Source of the DNA: Streptomyces flavofungini
Lineage (GTDB): Bacteria; Actinomycetota; Actinomycetes; Streptomycetales; Streptomycetaceae
NCBI RefSeq assembly: GCF_014650815.1
Contig: NZ_BMVR01000008.1
Coordinates: 310,001-374,000 of the forward strand
Length of the DNA stretch: 64,000 nt
Direction of reading: 5' to 3'
Positions 1-7,147 of the stretch are shown here, in pieces. The position numbers were made by a program, and so were the translations under genes. Position 1 is the stretch's first letter; each line of letters begins with the position of its first letter. The notes under the pieces were generated by a model that was not told where the DNA came from, made no database searches, and saw only the letters and a program-made list of their open reading frames with translations.

Positions 1-1080
1 GATCAGGGCCTCCATGGAGGTGCCCATGATCTTCTTGATGTGGTCGAGCGAGTTGCCGAGGCCGTCCGGGCCGAGGGCCAGTTGGGCGGGCCAGGCGATC
101 TTCTTGTCGGCGACCATGACCGGACCCGGCTCCAGTCGGTCCAGGCACTGCTCGACGATGCGCAGCGACTGCCGCATCTCCTCCAGGCGGATCAGGAAGC
201 GCCCGTAGGAGTCGCAGGTGTCGGCGGTGGGGACGTCGAAGTCGTACGTCTCGTAGCCGCAGTAGGGCTCGGCCTTGCGCAGGTCGTGCGGGAGGCCGGC
301 GGAACGGAGGACCGGGCCGGTGGCGCCGAGGGCCATGCAGCCGGCCAGGTCGAGGTAGCCGACGTCCTGCATGCGGGCCTTGAAGATGGGGTTTCCGGTG
401 GCGAGCTTGTCGTACTCCGGAAGGTTCTTGTGCATCTTCTTCACGAACTCGCGGATCTGGTCCACCGCGCCGGGCGGCAGGTCCTGGGCGAGTCCGCCGG
501 GCCGGATGTACGCGTGGTTCATGCGCAGGCCGGTGATCAGCTCGTAGATGTCGAGAATGAGTTCACGATCGCGGAAGCCGTAGATCATGATCGTCGTGGC
601 GCCGAGTTCCATGCCGCCGGTGGCGATGCAGACCAGGTGCGAGGACATCCGGTTCAGCTCCATCAGGAGCACCCGGAGGATCGTGGCGCGGTCGGGGATC
701 TGGTCCTCGATGCCGAGCAGCTTCTCCACGCCCAGGCAGTACGCCGTCTCGTTGAAGAACGGCGTCAGATAGTCCATGCGCGTGACGAACGTGGTGCCCT
801 GGGTCCAGGTGCGGTACTCCAGGTTCTTCTCGATGCCCGTGTGCAGATAGCCGATGCCGCAGCGGGCCTCGGAGACCGTCTCGCCCTCGATCTCCAGGAT
901 GAGCCGGAGCACGCCGTGCGTGGAGGGGTGCTGCGGACCCATGTTGACGACGATGCGCTCGTCGTCGGCCCTCGCCGCGGACTGGACGACCTCGTCCCAG
1001 TCGCCGCCGGTGACCGTGTAGACGGTGCCCTCGGTCGTGGCGCGAGGGGTTGCGTGGGGAGCGGTGTGAGGAGAAGTCAC
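1..1080 (-). CDS. nuoD: NADH-quinone oxidoreductase subunit D (3' end cut by window edge)
   Basis: This is the 49-kDa-type subunit of respiratory complex I. It forms the quinone-binding pocket of the peripheral arm with NuoB and passes electrons to menaquinone. 360 codons are visible from a GTG at 1080 and the C-terminus is missing, since the family is about 440 aa. Family stretches seen include NMGPQHPSTHGVLRL, the quinone-site region near the N-terminus, and GYLHTGIEKN. The start overlaps the nuoC stop as GTGA, which supports the choice and shows translational coupling. The short Ser/Thr-rich N-terminal extension is usual in actinobacteria. Confident. Confidence 0.96.
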   Translation of the reverse strand, partial: MTSPHTAPHATPRATTEGTVYTVTGGDWDEVVQSAARADDERIVVNMGPQHPSTHGVLRLILEIEGETVSEARCGIGYLHTGIEKNLEYRTWTQGTTFVTRMDYLTPFFNETAYCLGVEKLLGIEDQIPDRATILRVLLMELNRMSSHLVCIATGGMELGATTIMIYGFRDRELILDIYELITGLRMNHAYIRPGGLAQDLPPGAVDQIREFVKKMHKNLPEYDKLATGNPIFKARMQDVGYLDLAGCMALGATGPVLRSAGLPHDLRKAEPYCGYETYDFDVPTADTCDSYGRFLIRLEEMRQSLRIVEQCLDRLEPGPVMVADKKIAWPAQLALGPDGLGNSLDHIKKIMGTSMEALI

Positions 1081-1808
1081 GAGTACGACCTCCGCTGGTC
1101 CGGAGCCGGGATCTGGGCGCCCTTGTATTCGACGGCGATGCCGCCGAGTGGGTAGTCCTTGCGCTGCGGGAAGCCCTGCCAGTCGTCCGGCATCATGATC
1201 CGCGTGAGGGCCGGGTGGCCGTCGAAGATCAGCCCGAAGAAGTCGTACGTCTCGCGCTCGTGCCAGTCGTTCGTCGGATAGACGGCGACCAGCGAGGGGA
1301 CGTGCGGATCGGCGTCCGGGGCGCTGACTTCGAGGCGGATCAGGCGGTTGTGGGTGATCGAGCGCAGGTGGTAGACGGCGTGCAGCTCGCGGCCCTTGTC
1401 CTCCAGGAAGTGCACTCCGCTGACGCCGGTGCACAGCTCGAAGCGCAGCGCCGGGTCGTCGCGCAGGGTCTGCGCGACCCGCAGGAGGTGCTCGCGGGCG
1501 ATGTGGAAGGTCAGCTCGCCGCGGTCGACGACCGTCTTCTCGATGGCGTTCTCGGGGACGAGTCCCTGTTCCTCCAGGGCCCCTTCGAGTTCGTCGGCCA
1601 CCTCGTCGAACCAGCCGCCGTAGGGGCGCGAGGAGGCGCCGGGCAGCGTGATGGTGCGGACCAGGCCGCCGTACCCGGAGGTGTCGCCGCCGTTGTTGGC
1701 GCCGAACATGCCCCTGCGGACGCCGATGACGTCGCCGGAGGTGTCACGGGGGGCGGGCACCGTGCCCTCGGGGTGCTCGCCGGTGCCGTTCACGTGCGCG
1801 TCGCTCAC
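1077..1808 (-). CDS. nuoC: NADH-quinone oxidoreductase subunit C
   Basis: This is the 30-kDa-type complex I subunit of the hydrophilic arm, 243 aa. The family signature is clear near the C-terminus: NDWHERETYDFFGLIFDGHP followed by RIMMPDDW and QRKDYPLGG. The N-terminal ~60 residues are a low-complexity extension common in Streptomyces NuoC. The gene overlaps nuoB upstream by four bases and nuoD downstream by three (GTGA), so it is mid-operon. NuoC and NuoD are separate here, not fused as in E. coli. Confident. Confidence 0.97.
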   Translation of the reverse strand: MSDAHVNGTGEHPEGTVPAPRDTSGDVIGVRRGMFGANNGGDTSGYGGLVRTITLPGASSRPYGGWFDEVADELEGALEEQGLVPENAIEKTVVDRGELTFHIAREHLLRVAQTLRDDPALRFELCTGVSGVHFLEDKGRELHAVYHLRSITHNRLIRLEVSAPDADPHVPSLVAVYPTNDWHERETYDFFGLIFDGHPALTRIMMPDDWQGFPQRKDYPLGGIAVEYKGAQIPAPDQRRSYS

Positions 1809-2359
1809 CGCAGCAGGCCCTTCATCTCAATGGTGGGGAGGGCCTTGAGAGCCGCCTCCTCCGCCTCGCGGGCCGCTTCCTCGGCGTTCACGCCGAGCTT
1901 GGAGGTCTGGATCTTCTGGTGCAGCTTGAGGATCGCGTCCATCAGCATCTCGGGCCGGGGCGGACAGCCGGGCAAATAGATGTCGACCGGGACGACATGG
2001 TCCACGCCCTGCACAATCGCGTAATTGTTGAACATTCCGCCCGACGAGGCGCAGACCCCCATGGAGATGACCCACTTGGGGTTCGGCATCTGGTCGTAGA
2101 CCTGGCGCAGGACGGGCGCCATCTTCTGGCTCACGCGCCCGGCCACGATCATCAGGTCCGCCTGCCGCGGTGAGCCGCGGAAGACCTCCATGCCGAAGCG
2201 CGCCAGGTCATAGCGCCCGGCGCCGGTCGTCATCATCTCGATGGCGCAGCACGCGAGGCCGAACGTGGCGGGGAAGACGGATGACTTGCGCACCCATCCG
2301 GCGGCCTGCTCGACGGTGGTCAGCAGGAATCCGCTCGGCAGTTTCTCTTCGAGTCCCAT
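1805..2359 (-). CDS. nuoB: NADH-quinone oxidoreductase subunit B
   Basis: This complex I subunit holds the terminal [4Fe-4S] cluster N2, which hands electrons to quinone. It is 184 aa, the usual length. The ligand cysteines are visible: the adjacent pair in LACCAIEMM, the cysteine in MGVCASSGG and the one in YLPGCPPRPE. The gene lies 13 bases after nuoA and overlaps nuoC (ATGA), consistent with one transcript. Confident. Confidence 0.98.
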   Translation of the reverse strand: MGLEEKLPSGFLLTTVEQAAGWVRKSSVFPATFGLACCAIEMMTTGAGRYDLARFGMEVFRGSPRQADLMIVAGRVSQKMAPVLRQVYDQMPNPKWVISMGVCASSGGMFNNYAIVQGVDHVVPVDIYLPGCPPRPEMLMDAILKLHQKIQTSKLGVNAEEAAREAEEAALKALPTIEMKGLLR

Positions 2360-2372
2360 GCTCAGTGGCTCC

Positions 2373-2732
2373 TCAGTCCCATTCCAGACCGCCCCGCCGC
2401 CATACGTACGCGTAGGCGACGAAGACGGTGAGCACGAAGAGCAGCATCTCCACGAGCCCGAAGATCCCCAGGGCGTCGAAGGTGACGGCCCAGGGATAGA
2501 GAAAGACGATCTCGATGTCGAAGACGATGAAGAGCATCGCCGTCAGGTAGTACTTGATGGGGAAGCGCCCGCCGCCGGCCGGCGTGGGGGTCGGCTCGAT
2601 CCCGCATTCGTAGGCCTCGAGCTTCGCGCGGTTGTACCGCTTTGGACCGATAAGCGTGGCCATGACCACGGAGAAGATCGCAAAGCCTGCCCCGAGGGCT
2701 CCCAGTACGAGGATGGGCGCATAGGCGTTCAC
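2373..2732 (-). CDS. nuoA: NADH-quinone oxidoreductase subunit A
   Basis: This small membrane subunit of complex I (119 aa) has three hydrophobic helices. The conserved loop between the first and second contains KLEAYECGIEPT, with the redox-sensitive loop cysteine, then KYYLTAMLFIVFDIEIVFLYPWA, the family signature. The start is GTG at 2732, preceded by a good GAGGAG ribosome-binding site. It is the first gene of the nuo operon, and a Rex-type palindrome lies about 85-100 bases upstream. Confident. Confidence 0.97.
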   Translation of the reverse strand: MNAYAPILVLGALGAGFAIFSVVMATLIGPKRYNRAKLEAYECGIEPTPTPAGGGRFPIKYYLTAMLFIVFDIEIVFLYPWAVTFDALGIFGLVEMLLFVLTVFVAYAYVWRRGGLEWD

Positions 2733-2817
2733 CGCTCCTCGCTCCTCTCAGTCGGCACTGACTGCTGGCGGTTGCATCGGACTCGCGAAGATCACTCGCA
2801 CGCGAAGATCGCTTACA

Positions 2818-2833
2818 TGTGAAGCAGGTCACA
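2818..2833. promoter_or_regulatory. Candidate Rex operator upstream of nuoA
   Basis: TGTGAAGCAGGTCACA is a perfect TGTGA-N6-TCACA inverted repeat. This matches the Rex operator form in actinobacteria. Rex is the NADH/NAD+ sensing repressor, and nuo and cyd operons are known Rex targets in Streptomyces coelicolor. The site lies 86-101 bases upstream of the nuoA start, a fitting place to control the operon. Rex itself is not in the window. Confidence 0.8.
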
Positions 2834-3184
2834 AGCCCAACTGCCCCGCATCTTATGCCTGCCGGTCTGTGATCTGCGACACGGGGTGCGACAACGGCTT
2901 TGTGATCTCCACCACCTGACGAAGGATCATGAAGTCGGATGAGCGGTGATCTTCGTACGCGAAGCGCCTGAGTGATCACCAGAGGTGACATCCTGCCGCG
3001 TAAGGCCTGGTCGAGGCGGGGTTGCACTATCAAGAGATGGCCGCTACAGGCAAATTGGCGCTGGACGCGGACGCTTGATAGAGGAGCGCGTTCACACTTT
3101 GGCGGCAGAGATGTGGACGAGTGTGGACGTGTGCATCGATTCACGAGTCGGGCACCTCGCCTCGCGAGTCGGGCGCCCTCCCAC

Positions 3185-3317
3185 GCATGCGCGCGCGAGG
3201 CCGCCGACATCAGCTTCAACACGCGCGCACGCACGCGCGCGCGAGGGCGACGCGTCTCGCCACGCACTCACCTCACTCGGCCACTCACCCCACGCGTCAT
3301 CCCACGCGCGCGCGAGG
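3185..3317. repeat. Alternating CG tract with three CGCGCGCGAGG copies
   Basis: Three copies of a CGCGCGCGAGG-type element end at about 3200, 3246 and 3317, set in a run of ACGCGCGCACGCACGCGCGC-like alternating purine-pyrimidine sequence. The alternation favours Z-DNA or slippage. Function unknown. Confidence 0.55.
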
Positions 3318-3483
3318 CCCCTCGGCGCCGACTTCCGGCACCGGCACGCGAGCGGAAGATCTCGGCCCGGTCTCGGTGAGGTCTCAGGGAGGTTCATCGC
3401 ACCCCCCGAGTGACCTGCGCCACACGCGAACTACCGGCCAAACAACCGGGCTTGGCCAACCGGCGTAGGGGGTGGTAGTCCAT

Positions 3484-3549
3484 GGGCAATTCGGACGTAA
3501 CGCGGAAAACCCGTGATCACAGGCGTGATCACGACTGTCCGCATTGCCC
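3484..3549 (+). promoter_or_regulatory. Long imperfect hairpin in leader of NlpC/P60 gene
   Basis: GGGCAATTCGGAC (3484-3496) pairs with GTCCGCATTGCCC (3537-3549) with a single mismatch. The enclosed loop carries two GTGATCAC palindromes (3513-3520, 3525-3532). An alternative pairing also exists between CGTAACG (3496-3502) and CGTTACG (3549-3555). Mutually exclusive pairings resemble a regulatory leader RNA or a dyad operator. I do not recognise the ydaO (c-di-AMP) riboswitch consensus here. Confidence 0.4.
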
Positions 3550-3638
3550 GTTACGGCGTCAATAAGATGCGACACGCCCGGGATTCAGCCGCGCGCCGGG
3601 CAACTGTGGCGCAGCACACGTTTCTTGAAGGGAACCCT

Positions 3639-4505
3639 GTGTCCCTGATAGCGGTTGTTCTCATGTCCCACACCGCTCACATACCCAGCCACCGGAAGCC
3701 CCGCCGCAGCGCGTCGAAGATGGCTCTGCGCGCCGGAGTTGCTGGTGGCGTCCTCAGCACCCTGGCAGTGGCCGCCGCCGCTGGTACGGCGAACGCCGCC
3801 GAGCCGGTGACCGAGACCATCGAGCTGCCCACCCTCACCGCCGATCTGTCCGCGCAGATCGCCCAGTCCGCTGACGCGACGGCCCAGACCGCCGACAGCT
3901 ACGAGGCCCGCGCCCAGCAGGACGCCGCGGCCGTGAAGGCGGCCAAGCAGGCCGCCAAGGACCAGGCGGACGCCAAGAAGGCGGAGGCCAAGAAGAAGGC
4001 CGAGGCCGAGGCCAAGCGCAAGGCCGCGCAGGAGCGCGCCGCGCGGGACGCCGAGCGCACCCGGCTCAGCACGTCCTCCGCGCCGTCCTCCTCCTCTTCC
4101 GGCGGCGGCTCGTCCGCGGGCTCGTCCTCCAACGCCTCCGCGCCCGCCAGCGGCAGCGTCGGCACGGTCATCAGCTTCCTCAAGGCGCAGCTCGGCGACG
4201 CCTACGTCATGGGCGCCTCCGGCCCCAACGCGTGGGACTGCTCCAGCCTCGTGCAGGCCGCGTTCAAGCAGGTCGGCGTCGACCTGCCGCGCGTCTCGCA
4301 GGCCCAGTCGACGGCCGGCACCCCCGTCTCGCTCTCCAACCTCCAGGTGGGCGACATCCTTTACTGGGGCGGCGCGGGCTCGGCGTACCACGTCGGTGTC
4401 TACATCGGTGGCGGCCAGTACCTGGACGCCGCGAACCCCGGCAAGGGCGTCGTGATCCAGGACCTGTCCGGCTACCCGGCCTCGGGCGCGGTGCGCGTCC
4501 TCTGA
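3639..4505 (+). CDS. Secreted NlpC/P60 family peptidoglycan hydrolase
   Basis: A probable cell-wall endopeptidase cutting peptide stems. GTG at 3639 has a GAAGGGA ribosome-binding site; an ATG at 3663 (MSHTAHIPSHRKPRR) is the alternative start. An Arg/Lys-rich stretch then AGVAGGVLSTLAVAAAAG ending in TANA forms a signal peptide. A long Ala/Lys/Glu coiled coil (roughly residues 80-150), a Ser/Gly linker and a C-terminal NlpC/P60 domain follow. The catalytic Cys is in NAWDCSSLVQ and the His in SAYHVGVYIGG. The coiled-coil plus NlpC/P60 layout is typical of actinobacterial RipA/CwlS-like hydrolases. A strong terminator follows. Confidence 0.93.
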   Translation: MSLIAVVLMSHTAHIPSHRKPRRSASKMALRAGVAGGVLSTLAVAAAAGTANAAEPVTETIELPTLTADLSAQIAQSADATAQTADSYEARAQQDAAAVKAAKQAAKDQADAKKAEAKKKAEAEAKRKAAQERAARDAERTRLSTSSAPSSSSSGGGSSAGSSSNASAPASGSVGTVISFLKAQLGDAYVMGASGPNAWDCSSLVQAAFKQVGVDLPRVSQAQSTAGTPVSLSNLQVGDILYWGGAGSAYHVGVYIGGGQYLDAANPGKGVVIQDLSGYPASGAVRVL

Positions 4506-4534
4506 CGCTTTCGCGTACGTCCACGACGTACGCA

Positions 4535-4573
4535 CGAAGGGCCGGAACCCCCCAGCGGGGTTCCGGCCCTTCG
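4535..4573 (+). terminator. Strong hairpin terminator after NlpC/P60 gene
   Basis: A perfect 17-bp stem, CGAAGGGCCGGAACCCC paired with its complement, with a 5-base loop. It lies 29 bases after the stop and faces the convergent reductase gene, so it may serve both directions. Confidence 0.88.
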
Positions 4574-4642
4574 ACGTCCCGTCGGTGGCGGCACACGGGC
4601 TCCTGGGCCCCCCGTGCGTCCACGCGGGGCCCAGGGGCCGGG

Positions 4643-5926
4643 TCAGGCCTTGGGAGCTACCTTGCTGAGGCCGTTGATGATGCGGTCCATCGCGTCGCCG
4701 CCGCGCGGGTCCGTGAGGTTCGCCAGCATCTTCAGGGTGAACTTCATCAGCATCGGGTGGGTGAGGCCCCGCTGGGTGGCGATCTTCATGACCTTCGGGT
4801 TGCCGATGAGCTTCACGAAGGCGCGGCCGAGCGTGTAGTAGCCGCCGTAGACCTCCTTGAGCGTCTTCGGGTAGTCGTGGAGGGCCAGTTCGCGCTGGGC
4901 GGGCGTGGCGCGGGCGTGGGCCTGCACGATGACGTCGGCCGCGATCTGGCCGGACTCCATGGCGTACGCGATGCCCTCGCCGTTGAACGGGTTGACGAGG
5001 CCGCCCGCGTCGCCGACGAGCAGCAGGCCGCGGGTGTAGTGCGGCTGGCGGTTGAAGGCCATCGGCAGGGCGGCGCCGCGGATGGGCATCGTCATGTTCT
5101 CGGGCGTGTAGCCCCAGTCCTCGGGCATCGAGGCGCACCAGGCCTTGAGGATCTCGCGCCAGTCGAGCTCCTTGAAGGCAGCCGACGTGTTCAGGACGCC
5201 GAGGCCGACATTCGACGTACCGTCGCCCATGCCGAAGATCCAGCCGTAGCCGGGAAGCAGCCGGTCCTGGGCGCCGCGGCGGTCCCACAGCTCCAGCCAG
5301 GACTCCAGATAGTCGTCGTCGTGGCGCGGCGAGGTGAAGTACGTGCGCACGGCGACGCCCATCGGACGGTCCTCGCGGCGGTGCAGGCCCATCGCGAGCG
5401 AGAGCCGCGTGGAGTTGCCGTCCGCAGCCACGACCAGCGGCGCGTGGAAGGTCACCGGCGTCTTGTCCTCGCCGAGCTTGGCGTGCACGCCGGTGATGCG
5501 GCCGGTGCGGTCGTCGATGATCGGGGCACCCACGTTGCAGCGCTCGTGCAGGCGCGCGCCCGCCTTCTGCGCCTGCCGCGCGAGCTGCTCGTCGAAGTCG
5601 TCGCGTTTGCGGACCAGGCCGTAGTCCGGGTAAGAGGCGAGATCCGGCCAATCCAACTGGAGCCGTACACCGCCCCCGATGATGCGGAGTCCTTTGTTCC
5701 GCAGCCAACCGGCCTCTTCGGAGATGTCGATGCCCATCGACACGAGCTGCTTGGTGGCTCGGGGCGTGAGCCCGTCACCGCAGACCTTCTCCCGCGGGAA
5801 CGCGGTCTTTTCGAGGAGCAGTACGTCGAGGCCGGCCTTCGCGAGGTAGTACGCCGTGGTCGAACCGGCTGGCCCGGCCCCGACGACGATGACGTCAGCG
5901 GTGTGTTCGGAGAGGGGCTCGGTCAC
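4643..5926 (-). CDS. Geranylgeranyl reductase family flavoprotein (MenJ-like)
   Basis: An FAD-dependent oxidoreductase (427 aa) of the geranylgeranyl reductase family, which saturates prenyl double bonds. The N-terminal dinucleotide motif GAGPAG is at residues 16-21, followed by the VCGDGLTPRA segment typical of the family. A second FAD motif is LLVGDAGGLVNPFNGEGI. Its presence near nuo and menG suggests it reduces an isoprene unit of menaquinone, as MenJ does in mycobacteria. Archaeal-type lipid reductases and chlorophyll reductases share the family, so the substrate is inferred from context only. It is convergent with the NlpC/P60 gene. Confidence 0.85.
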   Translation of the reverse strand: MTEPLSEHTADVIVVGAGPAGSTTAYYLAKAGLDVLLLEKTAFPREKVCGDGLTPRATKQLVSMGIDISEEAGWLRNKGLRIIGGGVRLQLDWPDLASYPDYGLVRKRDDFDEQLARQAQKAGARLHERCNVGAPIIDDRTGRITGVHAKLGEDKTPVTFHAPLVVAADGNSTRLSLAMGLHRREDRPMGVAVRTYFTSPRHDDDYLESWLELWDRRGAQDRLLPGYGWIFGMGDGTSNVGLGVLNTSAAFKELDWREILKAWCASMPEDWGYTPENMTMPIRGAALPMAFNRQPHYTRGLLLVGDAGGLVNPFNGEGIAYAMESGQIAADVIVQAHARATPAQRELALHDYPKTLKEVYGGYYTLGRAFVKLIGNPKVMKIATQRGLTHPMLMKFTLKMLANLTDPRGGDAMDRIINGLSKVAPKA

Positions 5927-6023
5927 GGCGGGTTCTCCCCAAGGCTCGAAATCTGTGTGCCGACCGGCACGGGATATGGGCAGTCTATGAGGCGGTACCG
6001 ATCAACCCGGCGAAGGGCCACTT

Positions 6024-6584
6024 GTGAGCGATGTGAGCGACGTGAGCGACGTAAGCCCCGTGAGCGACACGGGCACCGTGGACGTCACGCCGCCGGCCGT
6101 CCGGCTGCGCGTCCCGACCGACGAGGACGCCTTCGTCTGGCACCGCCTCTTCGACGACCCGGAGGTCATGGCGTTCGTCGGCGGCTGGAGCTCGGAACGG
6201 TCCACGTACGAGGAGCTGACCGCGCGCCAGCGCAGACACGACGCGGAACTCGGCTTCTGCCTGTGGACGTTGCTCGACCCCGAGGGCGATCCGGTGGGCT
6301 TCGCCGGTGCCATGCCGTGGCCCCGGGAGTGGGGGCCGACCGGCGAGATCGAGATCGGCTGGCGGCTCGCGCGCGCGGCGTGGGGGCACGGCTACGCGAC
6401 CGCGGCGGCCCGCGCGACCCTGGAGCGGGTGCGGGCGGCGGGCGTGCGGTCGGTGGTGGCGATGATCGACATACGCAACGAGCGGTCGATGGCCGTCGCG
6501 CGGCGCCTCGGCATGGAGCGCGCGGAGACGTTCACGTCGCCCAGCACGGGCGTGACGGCGTACTGCTACCGGCTGTCGCTGTAG
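6024..6584 (+). CDS. GNAT family N-acetyltransferase (RimJ/RimL-like)
   Basis: A 186-aa acetyl-CoA-dependent acetyltransferase. The fold is visible as VRLRVPTDEDAFVWHRLFDD at the start, the cofactor loop around EIGWRLARAAWGHGYATAAA, and the late IRNERSMAVARRLGM segment typical of RimJ/RimL-type enzymes. The substrate is unknown. The N-terminus is odd: a 9-base GTGAGCGAC-type unit is repeated four times, giving VSDVSDVSDV and several in-frame GTG starts, so the true start could be any of them. A GAAGGG ribosome-binding site precedes 6024. Confidence 0.88.
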   Translation: MSDVSDVSDVSPVSDTGTVDVTPPAVRLRVPTDEDAFVWHRLFDDPEVMAFVGGWSSERSTYEELTARQRRHDAELGFCLWTLLDPEGDPVGFAGAMPWPREWGPTGEIEIGWRLARAAWGHGYATAAARATLERVRAAGVRSVVAMIDIRNERSMAVARRLGMERAETFTSPSTGVTAYCYRLSL

Positions 6585-6685
6585 CGCGCGCCCCGGCCGG
6601 GGCCGCACTCCTCCCGGCCGGGATCGCGGGTCGGCCGGGGTTGCCCCCGGGCGTGCCGGAGTTACCCTGCCCATACCGCTGGGGG

Positions 6686-7057
6686 GTGACGCCTGTGCCG
6701 AATACACCCGGGTCCGCCGGGCCGCCGGAAGTGCGCGTACCGCGCTTCGTGGGGCTGATGGCGATGGACGCGCGCGAGACGGCCGCCAAGCACGGGGTGC
6801 GGCTCGCGGCGCCGGACCGGCCCGGCTTCGACGACCTGGTCCTCGACTACGTGGTACGCCAGTACCCCCCGCCCGACGCCGAGATCCCGCGCGGAGCCGT
6901 CGTGACGGTGTGGTTCGACCTCGGGCCGCACGGGGGCGGGGGCGGCGCGGGCGTGCGCGAGCCGCGGCGCCCGGGGCCGCCGGGCGGCGGACTGCGGCGG
7001 GAGCTGGACGAGTCGGGGCAGCCGGAGGTGGGTGTCGGCAGCGTCGGGGGCCCCTGA
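6686..7057 (+). CDS. Small PASTA-domain protein
   Basis: A 123-aa protein starting at GTG 6686 behind a G-rich ribosome-binding site. Residues ~15-80 read as one PASTA-type domain (VRVPRFVGLMAMDARETAAK, then YPPPDAEIPRGAVVTVWFD). PASTA domains usually bind muropeptide or beta-lactam-like ligands at the cell surface. Here there is no signal peptide or membrane segment, so the protein is predicted cytoplasmic. The C-terminal 40 residues are Gly/Pro/Arg-rich and disordered. It follows the GNAT gene by about 100 bases. Confidence 0.75.
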   Translation: MTPVPNTPGSAGPPEVRVPRFVGLMAMDARETAAKHGVRLAAPDRPGFDDLVLDYVVRQYPPPDAEIPRGAVVTVWFDLGPHGGGGGAGVREPRRPGPPGGGLRRELDESGQPEVGVGSVGGP

Positions 7058-7092
7058 GGCACCCCCGACGTACCAGCAGCACCAGAAGCGAC

Positions 7093-7128
7093 TGAGGCGG
7101 CGCGCGCCCGGGGGCGCGCGCCGCCTCA
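7093..7128. terminator. Bidirectional hairpin terminator
   Basis: A perfect 16-bp stem beginning TGAGGCGGCGCGCGCC, with a 4-base loop. It lies between the stops of the convergent PASTA gene and the zinc-ribbon membrane protein gene. Confidence 0.88.
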
Positions 7129-7147
7129 ACCTCCGTACGCCGGAGCC

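Larger units (their letters stand above)
2733..3638. other. Long intergenic region between divergent nuoA and NlpC/P60 gene
   Basis: About 900 bases with no convincing gene. Open frames here have codon use unlike the neighbours and no ribosome-binding sites. It contains the Rex-type operator (2818-2833), two CGCGAAGATC direct repeats near 2785-2810, a CG-alternating repeat tract (3185-3317), a GAGTCGGGC direct repeat near 3146-3175, and a long imperfect hairpin (3484-3549) before the NlpC/P60 gene. It must hold both divergent promoters. Confidence 0.6.

Noticed and set aside
2362..3267. A 301-aa minus-strand frame extending upstream of nuoA
   Set aside because: It is out of frame with nuoA and overlaps the Rex operator and CG repeats. 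Composition is Arg-rich and lacks any family pattern.
3360..3640. ydaO-type c-di-AMP riboswitch before the NlpC/P60 gene
   Set aside because: This riboswitch often precedes such genes in Streptomyces, but I could not find its conserved core sequences here. A hairpin was reported instead.
3585..5708. A 707-aa minus-strand open frame covering the NlpC/P60 gene
   Set aside because: It is the antisense shadow of the NlpC/P60 and reductase genes, Arg/Pro/Gly-rich with no family features. High GC bias opens such frames throughout the window.
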